Source: Holtiella tumoricola (GTDB lineage Bacteria > Bacillota > Clostridia > Lachnospirales > Cellulosilyticaceae). Taken from it: a stretch of 64,000 nucleotides of DNA. Below, in pieces: positions 1 through 8,391 of the stretch (positions are counted from its first letter, which is position 1; the number at the start of each line of letters is the position of its first letter). The translations under genes were made by a program, and so were the position numbers. The stretch covers positions 310,001 through 374,000 of the forward strand of contig NZ_JAQIFT010000016.1 in NCBI RefSeq assembly GCF_027857615.1, written 5' to 3'. Under the pieces are notes generated by a model, which worked only from the letters and a program-made list of their open reading frames with translations, did no database searches and was not told where the DNA came from.

Positions 1-790
1 GCTTTGCTACATCTTCTAAAGTAATATTCCTATGAAAATGGTTCTTAATATATTGTACAGCATTGTCTAATTGGACATCTGCTCCATTTCTGCGAACTTG
101 TATTACATTATGCTTTCTCATCCCTGATCTCATATTATAAATGAAAAATACTAAAAGAAGATTTTTAATACTTTCATGATAACCTGGTTTCTTATTGACA
201 AACTCTTCATACATCATCTCTAGTATATTAAAGCTTTCCTTAGCTTGTTCCCCATGCAAATCCAATACTGTAAGTAACTGTAAATATTCCTTAATAAGCA
301 TAGATTGCTCTTTTGCTAATTCACTCTCTAAAAAAAGTCTATGATAAAAAGTAAATGTCTTTTGTACTGGGGGATTATCTGGATTTGCAAGCCACGCATG
401 GGGCATTAAACTGTTAAATACAATAACCGACCCTGCCTCCACTTTAATCGCTCTCCCCTCAGCAAAATAATACCCTTCCCCAGATAAAACCATTGAAATT
501 TCAAATCCATTGTGCGCATGAAAATATAATTTATCAATTTCCCCGTCATAACCTTCATATTTTGAATACTTCATAATTTCATTAAGCATAACCTTTAATG
601 CGCTATCTTGTGTTTCCTTAAATTCTAATTGCCCCGGACCTACTATTTTTATTGTATAAATTTCCCCCTCTTCAATTTTTTGAGCTGAAATAAGAGGTTG
701 TTTCATCGTTGCTTCTTCGGCAAAAAAATAAAACCCTTTTTCCATTGGCGGAAAATCTTCAATAAATAAATTTGATTTTATTTCATTCAT
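1..790 (-). CDS. AraC-family transcriptional regulator, C-terminus cut by window edge
   Basis: Reading from an ATG at 790 (AGGGGGA ribosome binding site, 6 bases upstream) gives an open frame of 263 codons that runs off the window. The N-terminal ~170 residues look like a cupin sensor domain: a YFHAHNGFEISMVLSGEG-like stretch, then GSVIVFNSLMPHAW. The last visible residues (NAVQYIKNHFHRNITLEDVAK) match the first helix-turn-helix of the AraC/XylS domain, so most of the DNA-binding part lies outside the window. Proteins of this layout sense sugars or metabolites and usually activate adjacent catabolic genes. It lies just downstream of, and on the same strand as, the ten-gene GH18/ABC operon, but a strong terminator separates them. 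Control of that operon is plausible and not shown. Confidence 0.85.
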   Translation of the reverse strand, partial: MNEIKSNLFIEDFPPMEKGFYFFAEEATMKQPLISAQKIEEGEIYTIKIVGPGQLEFKETQDSALKVMLNEIMKYSKYEGYDGEIDKLYFHAHNGFEISMVLSGEGYYFAEGRAIKVEAGSVIVFNSLMPHAWLANPDNPPVQKTFTFYHRLFLESELAKEQSMLIKEYLQLLTVLDLHGEQAKESFNILEMMYEEFVNKKPGYHESIKNLLLVFFIYNMRSGMRKHNVIQVRRNGADVQLDNAVQYIKNHFHRNITLEDVAK

Positions 791-883
791 TATAGTCCCC
801 CTAACCTGTTATAGTAAGCTAACTTTTAGTAAATTTTGCATCTATTTTATATTATTATAACTAAAATTTTACCGTTTTGACAA

Positions 884-935
884 TAAAAAAGTCAGTCAGT
901 AATAGAATCTTACTTCTATCACTGACTGACTTTTT
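884..935. terminator. Long bidirectional intrinsic terminator
   Basis: Arms 891-907 and 914-930 form a 17-bp stem with one G-T pair and a 6-base loop. It is flanked by an A run at 885-890 and a T run at 931-935, so it can work in both directions. It ends the GH18/ABC operon on the minus strand; the last gene's stop codon lies inside its T run. Confidence 0.85.
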
Positions 936-2358
936 AATCCTCTATAAATCTATCGATGGTCTCACTTGTTGTTGTCGCAAGAGAAGCACCATCTCCAAAG
1001 GTTTCAATATCATTTTTCATTTGCCAACAGAATACCCCACCAATTTCTTGCTCAATGGCATAAACTACTTTATCTCTTATAAGATTTGCCCCATTAAAGC
1101 CCCATCCACCATGTAAGTTGACACCAGGATCATACTCATTAGCCTCCATCATTTGGTTGTAAATATGTTTATAATCCCATTGTTCAAAATAGCTATCTAC
1201 TTTCACACCATAATAAGGTAATCCAAGAATAAGTTTATGAGGTTCAATTCCTTTATTCTTAAATTCTTTAATAATCTTTACTGCACTATTATAGAAAGTT
1301 GAATGATTATTGGTCGTCGCATAGTTATCATAAGACATAATATTAATACGATCTAGTGCATTTAAACTTTCTAAACTTAGGCCTGTACCTGTAGATTGTG
1401 CAGATGAAATCATCAAACCATTTTCTTTAAAAAGTGCTGAAGCTTCTAAGATTAAGTTATTATAATCTTTCCACTGACTAGCTGTTGCAGGGTATTCCCA
1501 GTCAATATCATATCCTGCAATATTATATTCTTTAGCAAATGCTACTAACTGGTCTAAAAAAGCTTTACGCACTTCTTGGTTATTGAATACATCTGTTGCA
1601 CCATTTGGTGAACCGTCTGGCTCTCCTTTAAAGCAAGTAATGGATACCCATACATTCGCATCATCGTCTAAATCTCTCGTTACTTTTCCCTGCCACTCTG
1701 GGAACTTTGTTTTAGCGTACTCGCTATCAAAAAGATGAGGTGTACCACCTGTTCCATCTGGCTCATGTTCAATAACAATGAATTCCCCTCTATTATTAAA
1801 TGAGAAGTTACCAATCATAATAATATCTGTGAGAGAATCAAAGTTCTTTGGATGAATCACATCCCAATCATGTTCAAAGTAAGTACTACTTACATAAGCA
1901 GTGTTAGTAAAAGGTTGCTCTCTTTCTATACCTTCTAGATATCTAGCAGATATAGAAGCTATTTGCGTAGGTGCAACCTCTTCTTCTACTACTAGACGAA
2001 TAGCATCCGTTGTAACATCTTCTGGTAGCACACAAAGGTGGTGTGCTTCAATAAGATCATTGTTGTATATGGTCTGCCACTCATCATCTATCTTGGCTTC
2101 TAAGTGAAACTTTCTTACATTACTTCCTACTTCACTAAGTTCAACAAGATTGATTTCTTGCATACCACCTTCTAGTTCAAGAAGGGTAATACCCGCTTCT
2201 TGAACTTCTGGTATTATTTCTTCTACTGCTTCGTCAGACTTTGTCACTGCAACTTCCTGCTCTGTAGCTTCTCTTGCCAACATTGTTCCTGTACAGCCTA
2301 CTATCCCTAAACTTAATAGGGTAATCCCACCTATAAGCATTCTACTTTTTAATCTCAT
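934..2358 (-). CDS. GH18 chitinase-like lipoprotein
   Basis: This 474-aa protein has a signal peptide ending in a lipobox (LGIVGC, Cys22), so it is predicted to be anchored on the outer face of the membrane. Residues ~50-145 look like a small beta-sandwich (discoidin-like) domain. Residues ~150-470 are a GH18 barrel with YDIDWEYP, giving the catalytic D284-x-D286-x-E288, and downstream MSYDNY and FCWQMKND blocks typical of the family. GH18 enzymes cleave beta-1,4 bonds next to N-acetylglucosamine in chitin, or the chitobiose core of N-glycans. It is the last gene of the ten-gene operon, 31 bases after a solute-binding lipoprotein, which suggests it supplies oligosaccharides to the transporters. 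The exact substrate cannot be told. Confidence 0.87.
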   Translation of the reverse strand: MRLKSRMLIGGITLLSLGIVGCTGTMLAREATEQEVAVTKSDEAVEEIIPEVQEAGITLLELEGGMQEINLVELSEVGSNVRKFHLEAKIDDEWQTIYNNDLIEAHHLCVLPEDVTTDAIRLVVEEEVAPTQIASISARYLEGIEREQPFTNTAYVSSTYFEHDWDVIHPKNFDSLTDIIMIGNFSFNNRGEFIVIEHEPDGTGGTPHLFDSEYAKTKFPEWQGKVTRDLDDDANVWVSITCFKGEPDGSPNGATDVFNNQEVRKAFLDQLVAFAKEYNIAGYDIDWEYPATASQWKDYNNLILEASALFKENGLMISSAQSTGTGLSLESLNALDRINIMSYDNYATTNNHSTFYNSAVKIIKEFKNKGIEPHKLILGLPYYGVKVDSYFEQWDYKHIYNQMMEANEYDPGVNLHGGWGFNGANLIRDKVVYAIEQEIGGVFCWQMKNDIETFGDGASLATTTSETIDRFIED

Positions 2359-2389
2359 CTCTTCAACTTCCCCATTTCATTACTTTGTC

Positions 2390-3877
2390 TTATTTACCTG
2401 TAAATTTAAGTGCATTAAATTTATCATCTAATAAGGTTTGCATTTGTACTTTATTTTGTTCCATTACATCCGCTGGTGTGCCTTCTCCTTTAATCACTTT
2501 ATTACATACTTCCATAATAGATGGTGATGACCAATCTAATCCTGCAATAATAGCAATTTCATATACTGAAGTATCGAAGTTAAGGGCCATATCTGTGTAA
2601 TATTTTAAAGATTGTTCATCGCGTACATGTGTTGCATAAGACTCAGCTACAGTATCTGCACGTGTCATACCTTCTGGTAATTCATAAAGATCATCAATTA
2701 ATAAAAGAAGTTTATCTGCCATGTCTTCATATGTTTTTGGAATGAAGTAGAACTGTCCCATAGAGCCACCCATTGTATAGTTTGTTACATCTGGCCCCAT
2801 TGGAGGTGGTACAATACCAAAGTCGTCTGCCATAGGTGTACCTTTAGCAGTATTTAATACAGGATTTGTGCCACACATAATCGCTACATTACCATTGATA
2901 AAGTCATTAATTGTAGCATCCCAATCTAATGAACCATCATTAAATAAAGCGACTTTATCTTTAAATAGCCAGTCTGACATTTGCTCAAATGCTTTCATAC
3001 CTTTTGCTTCTGCTAGAGTAAGAACTGCTTTCCCTTCATCATTAAAAGTAGCCATATTTGTACCATTTGATTGACATAATGAACCTAATAAATCGGTTAA
3101 CATCATTGTTCCTAGACCATATTGTTCAATGGTACCATCTGATTTACGCTTTGTTGCTTTTTGAGCAATCTCAGTTACTTTGTCCCAAGTCCATTCTTTG
3201 TTTTCTACCATTTCATATGGATCACCTAATTGCATTTCTTCAAAAATACGTTTGTTATAGAACCAGTAAGCTTGAGATACATACGGTGCTGGATCACTAA
3301 ATCCATATTGGCCATTGTTATAGCTGCTGTACTTTCTTACAATTTGTGAGTATTTTTCTGTATCTGTAAAATCTACACCTGTCTTTTCCATTGCAGCTGT
3401 TAAGTCTGCTACTGCACCTGCTTCTACCCAAGAAAGTAATTGTCTTTCTTGAGCTACCATAATATGTCCTTCTGGAGAACCAGATGCAATACTCGTTACC
3501 ATGTTCTCCCAATATGTAGATGCATCATCACGTTGTAAGATTTTTACATTATATTTTTCTTCTAATTCTTTCATTTTTGCATCACGGCGTGCTAATGATA
3601 CCGAAGTACCATCTGTATCAATCATGCCATATCCTGGAGGATAACAAAATACAATCGTTTCACCACCAAAGTCTAAATCAGCTTTTGCTTGATCCGTCTT
3701 ACTAAGTGGTTCTGTTGGTTCTTCACTTTTTTCTGCTTCTTGTGTTACAACTTTGTCGTCTGTTGGTGCTGGTGTTGCTGTTTCAACATTTTGAGTTGTA
3801 CCACATCCTGTCAATAAGAACATAACAGAAAGAGATGTTGCCCACATTTTTTTTGTGTTTTTGTTTAAAATTTTCAT
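2390..3877 (-). CDS. ABC sugar-transporter solute-binding lipoprotein
   Basis: A 495-aa family-1 extracellular solute-binding protein. It has a signal peptide with lipobox LLTGC (Cys25), a Thr/Glu-rich linker (~28-60) and then the two-lobed binding fold beginning ETIVFCYPPG. It starts at ATG 3877 behind AAAGGAGGAAATC. It follows two permease genes in the operon (66 bases from the nearer one), forming the second complete importer set of this cluster. Proteins of this type bind oligosaccharides and deliver them to MalF/MalG-like permeases. No ATPase is encoded nearby, so a shared MsmK/UgpC-type ATPase elsewhere is expected. Ligand unknown; the flanking GH18 genes suggest GlcNAc-containing glycans. 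Confidence 0.88.
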   Translation of the reverse strand: MKILNKNTKKMWATSLSVMFLLTGCGTTQNVETATPAPTDDKVVTQEAEKSEEPTEPLSKTDQAKADLDFGGETIVFCYPPGYGMIDTDGTSVSLARRDAKMKELEEKYNVKILQRDDASTYWENMVTSIASGSPEGHIMVAQERQLLSWVEAGAVADLTAAMEKTGVDFTDTEKYSQIVRKYSSYNNGQYGFSDPAPYVSQAYWFYNKRIFEEMQLGDPYEMVENKEWTWDKVTEIAQKATKRKSDGTIEQYGLGTMMLTDLLGSLCQSNGTNMATFNDEGKAVLTLAEAKGMKAFEQMSDWLFKDKVALFNDGSLDWDATINDFINGNVAIMCGTNPVLNTAKGTPMADDFGIVPPPMGPDVTNYTMGGSMGQFYFIPKTYEDMADKLLLLIDDLYELPEGMTRADTVAESYATHVRDEQSLKYYTDMALNFDTSVYEIAIIAGLDWSSPSIMEVCNKVIKGEGTPADVMEQNKVQMQTLLDDKFNALKFTGK

Positions 3878-3943
3878 AAAAGATTTCCTCCTTTAATATA
3901 AATGAAGCTTTATAAGCTCATTTTCTCATTTAATTTTTTTTAC

Positions 3944-4888
3944 CTAACCTGTTAATCCACTACGTTCTACACTTTCAGTAAAGTATTTCTGACAAATCAA
4001 ATAAAGAATTAAAACCGGTAGCATGGCAATAACCATACTTGCATTTCGCATTAAACTAAATTCTGCTGTATTTTGAATGCCCATAGCGTTACCTAAGTCT
4101 GTATTAGATAAACGTAGGAGCTGAGTTGACATGATCTTTACATTTTGCATAAATGCTGAAGTATAAATATCATCTAACCATTGCCATACAAATGAGAATA
4201 AGAATACTGTCATCATAATTTGTCTAGCACTTGGAAGAAATACTTTGATAAATGCTTCAAAAGTACCTGCTCCATCTACATACGCTGCTTCTTCTAGCTC
4301 TTTTGGAAGACCTCTAAAATACTGCACCATAATGAAAATATATAAACCATTTTTAAGCCCTGTACAGGTGGCACCTAATAATACCTGTGGCCACGGCGTA
4401 TTAAGTAAGTTTAGTGTGGAACCCGTTAACAGCTCAAAGATTCCAAACACATCAAAGTATCTAAATCTCATATAAAGTGGTAAAAGCACTAGATCCGGTG
4501 GGATAACCATTCCCAATATTACAAGAACAAAGAAAAAGTTTTTGAATTTAAAGTTATACCTAGCAAATCCATAAGCTACTACTGTGCTTGCACACATATG
4601 AATAGCTGATAATACCCCTGGGACTAAAAAAGATGTCCACATAATCTTTTTTAGCTCCAATATTTTAAAGGCATTTCCATAATTACTTAGAGTAAAATTC
4701 CTTGGAATATAACGCACTGAGTTATCATAGACATCCTCTACACTCATGAAAGAGATCATAAACTTAGTCATAATTGGATAAAGAATAACAAAGCAAATAC
4801 CAAAAAGTAAAATGCCCCGGCCAAATTTAAATAAAAAATTTCGTGTATTCTTTAATGCTTTCGCCCGTGCATGTTCTGTAACTTTCAT
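3944..4888 (-). CDS. Carbohydrate ABC transporter permease (MalG type)
   Basis: A 314-aa membrane protein with about six transmembrane segments and the cytoplasmic EAA loop (EEAAYVDGAGTFEAFIKV) that docks the ATPase. The start is set at ATG 4888 (MKVTEHARAK), which has GGAAGGAGTG nine bases upstream. A longer reading to 4954 would run into the preceding gene and has no ribosome binding site. It lies 28 bases after the partner permease and upstream of a solute-binding lipoprotein. It forms the channel half-subunit of the operon's second importer. Confidence 0.9.
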   Translation of the reverse strand: MKVTEHARAKALKNTRNFLFKFGRGILLFGICFVILYPIMTKFMISFMSVEDVYDNSVRYIPRNFTLSNYGNAFKILELKKIMWTSFLVPGVLSAIHMCASTVVAYGFARYNFKFKNFFFVLVILGMVIPPDLVLLPLYMRFRYFDVFGIFELLTGSTLNLLNTPWPQVLLGATCTGLKNGLYIFIMVQYFRGLPKELEEAAYVDGAGTFEAFIKVFLPSARQIMMTVFLFSFVWQWLDDIYTSAFMQNVKIMSTQLLRLSNTDLGNAMGIQNTAEFSLMRNASMVIAMLPVLILYLICQKYFTESVERSGLTG

Positions 4889-4916
4889 CTGTTCACTCCT
4901 TCCCTCTTTCTTTTTA

Positions 4917-5810
4917 TTAATCATAGTAGAATACATATTTATTAATAGCTGCATACGCCACCCCTATAATTGCAAATACCACTACAATAAAGATCCATAC
5001 CATTGCCGACCCTAATCCAAATTTAAACTCAGTAAAGATTGTTCTATGTACCAAGTTAATCATGACACTTGAAGACTTTGTAAAGTTATCTACAATAGAA
5101 TAAATAACACATACAAGAATAAGTGGACTGATCATTGGAAAACTGATCTTCCAGAAAATTTCCCATTTTGTTCCACCTTCCATATAGGCTGCTTCATATA
5201 TAGAAGGTGAAATAGCTTGGAAACCAGCTAAGAAAATAACAATAGGAATAGCACTCATAGCTACAATCGTTCCAATTCTACTTACTGAACTGGTTAAGAA
5301 TAAAATAAGTTCTTGATTTAAATCCATCATATTTAATAAGTTAATAAAAGCACCTGAGAAATAGTACGCATCTTGACCTGTTTGTGCGTATTGAGAAACC
5401 AGCTGATCCATTCTCTCAAGCTGAATATATACTCCTGAAGATAAGATAACTGGTAAGAAAAAGATCCCTCTTACAAGCCCTCTTCCACGGAACTTTTGAT
5501 TAAGTAAACTTGCCATAAAGAAGCTAAAAATAACAGTAATAGGTACATTGATAAGCTCTGTAAGGGCTTCTACAAGTACTTTACGATAGACAGGATCTAC
5601 TAAGACCAGCTGTTTAAAATTAGCCAGACCTACAAATTCTAGTTCATACCCTGTTGTATTAACGGTTAGCTTAGAAAGGCTATAGATCAAAGAGGTCACT
5701 ACTGGTATGAGTAAGAAAACAATGGAACCTATTATGAAAGGTAAAATAAATACATAACCCATTCGGCTCCTTTTCTTCTCCCATGAAACAACTTTCTTCT
5801 TACTTGCCAT
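4917..5810 (-). CDS. Carbohydrate ABC transporter permease (MalF/LplB type)
   Basis: A 297-aa protein with six predicted transmembrane helices and an EAA loop (YEAAYMEGGTKWEIFWK) near residue 210. ATG 5810 (MASKKK) is chosen because AGGAGG ends eight bases upstream; the in-frame GTG at 5819 overlaps that ribosome binding site. The gene overlaps the end of the DUF5696-type gene by 11 bases, so the two are probably translationally coupled. It pairs with the MalG-type permease that follows. Confidence 0.9.
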   Translation of the reverse strand: MASKKKVVSWEKKRSRMGYVFILPFIIGSIVFLLIPVVTSLIYSLSKLTVNTTGYELEFVGLANFKQLVLVDPVYRKVLVEALTELINVPITVIFSFFMASLLNQKFRGRGLVRGIFFLPVILSSGVYIQLERMDQLVSQYAQTGQDAYYFSGAFINLLNMMDLNQELILFLTSSVSRIGTIVAMSAIPIVIFLAGFQAISPSIYEAAYMEGGTKWEIFWKISFPMISPLILVCVIYSIVDNFTKSSSVMINLVHRTIFTEFKFGLGSAMVWIFIVVVFAIIGVAYAAINKYVFYYD

Positions 5811-8337
5811 TTGTGCCACCTCCTATCGCATATGTATAAGGTTCTATCACTTGCCCACCATATATGTAAGGTAGATCTGAACCATTACACACAATCCATC
5901 CACCATCTGTGTAAGTCATTTTGTATCTATCTTTATCTAAAACTTCATAGGTTTTTATGTCCCCTGTTAAATAACTTGTACGCTCTTGTAAAAGTTTATT
6001 TTTCTCTAAGATATCCTCTTTCCAGGTTTCATATTGTGTTGAGTAGTACTCTGGATGTGTTGTCTTTCTAAGAGATTTATTAGGCTCTCCAGTTAATACA
6101 TACGTAAATCCTGCACCTACTCCTATACTTTGTGTCACAAACTCTGAAGAGTTCGTAGATAAGTTTACAGGAATATCTGAGTAACTTACTCTGCCTCCTA
6201 AAACCATCTGTAAGAAAGGTACTGTCTGATCTGCACTATCAAATTGAGTTTTTGCTGATGCCACTCTTAAAGCATGCTCTACATAAGGCAATACGTAGGC
6301 ATTCGCTCCATTTGTTACTATTTTTTGTCCTTCATTGATCTCGGCAATAGCAGCTTCTATCATATTCATACTATTTTGTCTTTCAATAGGTGTCTTCTTC
6401 TTGAAATCTGAATTAAGCTGCACCCCTAAATCTCTTAGTGAAATACCACTCTCTCCTATTTGCATAATTGCTTCATGATTGCTTTTTGCTACCTGTGCAA
6501 CCGTTACTGGATTCAAAATGTAACTTGATCGTTCAAGTTTATTGACCTTTAACGTATTAGGTGAGTAAGGATAATTCATTGCATATTCATTAGTAATCAA
6601 ATAAGCTGCATTCTTAGATTTAGAAAAACTGTCTAACATTCCAGGGTTATAAACATATTGTGGGTCTACATCGATATAAAGTTCTATACCTTGTGCCTTA
6701 GTCCACTCCATAAAAGCTTCTAACTCTTTTTGTGTTCCAAGATTTTTATTCAATTTGAAGTTGCGTGTTGCTACATCATCTAACCCATCTTCACCAAATC
6801 CTAAAAGTCTAACAACTAAAGGTCCTACATCCTCTGCAACTAAATCTTCTACAATACTTCTTACTTGTGCAAGAGTTGTGAAAGTCTCTAGTTTTCCACT
6901 ACCTAATGAAAATTCACCCTCTTTATTGGCAACTGCACCTATAAATTCTAAATAAATATAAGGTGACAGAGTTTGCATAGCTTCTTTACCTCCATCAAAT
7001 AGCTCATTGGCATAGTATTTTGCCATATCAGTAAGTCCACAGTTGTTCTTATCAAAGAAATGATATGTAACAGTTAAATTACCTTCATATAATTTCTTTT
7101 GCAAAAGGTTAAATGCTTCTGCACCATTTTGTGAACCTTGTAAGTATGACTTAGCCATTTGCCTCACATTAAATACTGGATAAGCTGTTGCATGGGCAAT
7201 GTCACTACCAGGCCAAGCATGAATCTCTGTAAAGGCTTCTCCTTCACTTACCATCCCTAGCATTGCCTTATTGGTATATTGTGTTGCAAATAGAGGTAGA
7301 TAGGCTTGCTCTGGTCGGAAGATCTGCTCCTCTACAGGTATTGCTTTATCTGAACCATAGATAGGTACTCTATAGGCTCCTGCACTATCTTTTCCATTAT
7401 AAAATGTCATTAAAGACCCTGAACCATCTGGTAAGAGGAACTGTCCTTCTTCCCCATATTCAGGTGAACCAAAGTTTTTGAGTAGCGTTAAACTTAAGAT
7501 TTTTCCACCATTAACCTCTATCATTTCCTCTACAGGTATACTCACCTTAAGTTCATCACCATCTAGAGTCATACACATATTGATATGAAAAGCAACATTT
7601 TTGCTTGTCTTAAGCTCTCCTGCATGCTGCATATCGACCTCATAATCTTCCTGTGTATACCCTGTAGCTTCTAGGATTCTACTAATTTCTTTTTGCATGC
7701 TACTTGGTAGATTACTTTGAGTTAAAACATATAATGGTTCATTCTCTAAGTTAGGATATTCTTTTAATAAAGACGCTTTCTTTTCTGATGAGACCTTTTC
7801 AAGGTCTGGTAAAAAGTAACTTTGCTTAAATCTAAGTTGATCAAAACTACTTTCAATTTTTTCTATAATAGCTTCAAAGCGTTCTTTACTCATAGCTGGT
7901 GGGCAAAATACATCTTGAGCAACTTCCCCTAATGTAAACCCAACTTTTATACCATTTTCTATAAGTTCAGCACTATACTGCCCTCTTGCTACACTGTCTG
8001 AATGACTATACATTCTTGAAAAATTATTCTTTTCATCTACATAATAAACCTCAAATAAAGACTTCTCAGCATTTACAGCAGGTTCACTTGTAACTGTTTT
8101 AAATGTTGAGCCATCTTTCTTATTGGTTATCATAAATTGAGCTGCACTTTCCCAATAAGATAGCGCTAGAAATTCATTTTCTGCTACAACTTTATAAGCT
8201 TCATCACTATCAGAAAAGGCTGTCGTATTAGGCTCAATAAGACCGTCCGGTAATACATGTGCTACTTCCTCTGTGGCACATGCTGTGAGTAAAGAAAGTG
8301 TACTTATAATAAGTAGCAACCAAATAATCTTTTTCAC
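5800..8337 (-). CDS. DUF5696-type lipoprotein of unknown function
   Basis: An 845-aa protein with a signal peptide and lipobox LLTAC (Cys20 from the GTG start at 8337). GTG is preferred over TTG 8343 because GGGGA then lies about seven bases upstream. After the lipobox come mixed alpha/beta regions. Residues ~460-700 contain motifs such as LVVRLLGFGEDG and IELYIDVDPQYVY that resemble beta-strands of a TIM barrel. From memory this matches proteins called DUF5696 that sit next to sugar ABC transporters in Paenibacillus and Clostridia; I cannot confirm the assignment here. It lies between two permease sets and is coupled to the next permease. A surface glycosidase-like or glycan-binding role is a guess. 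Confidence 0.65.
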   Translation of the reverse strand: MKKIIWLLLIISTLSLLTACATEEVAHVLPDGLIEPNTTAFSDSDEAYKVVAENEFLALSYWESAAQFMITNKKDGSTFKTVTSEPAVNAEKSLFEVYYVDEKNNFSRMYSHSDSVARGQYSAELIENGIKVGFTLGEVAQDVFCPPAMSKERFEAIIEKIESSFDQLRFKQSYFLPDLEKVSSEKKASLLKEYPNLENEPLYVLTQSNLPSSMQKEISRILEATGYTQEDYEVDMQHAGELKTSKNVAFHINMCMTLDGDELKVSIPVEEMIEVNGGKILSLTLLKNFGSPEYGEEGQFLLPDGSGSLMTFYNGKDSAGAYRVPIYGSDKAIPVEEQIFRPEQAYLPLFATQYTNKAMLGMVSEGEAFTEIHAWPGSDIAHATAYPVFNVRQMAKSYLQGSQNGAEAFNLLQKKLYEGNLTVTYHFFDKNNCGLTDMAKYYANELFDGGKEAMQTLSPYIYLEFIGAVANKEGEFSLGSGKLETFTTLAQVRSIVEDLVAEDVGPLVVRLLGFGEDGLDDVATRNFKLNKNLGTQKELEAFMEWTKAQGIELYIDVDPQYVYNPGMLDSFSKSKNAAYLITNEYAMNYPYSPNTLKVNKLERSSYILNPVTVAQVAKSNHEAIMQIGESGISLRDLGVQLNSDFKKKTPIERQNSMNMIEAAIAEINEGQKIVTNGANAYVLPYVEHALRVASAKTQFDSADQTVPFLQMVLGGRVSYSDIPVNLSTNSSEFVTQSIGVGAGFTYVLTGEPNKSLRKTTHPEYYSTQYETWKEDILEKNKLLQERTSYLTGDIKTYEVLDKDRYKMTYTDGGWIVCNGSDLPYIYGGQVIEPYTYAIGGGTNGK

Positions 8338-8391
8338 AAGCAATCCCCTTTCTTCTTGATTTATTAAATTTAGTCTGCCTCTTAGGTCAGG

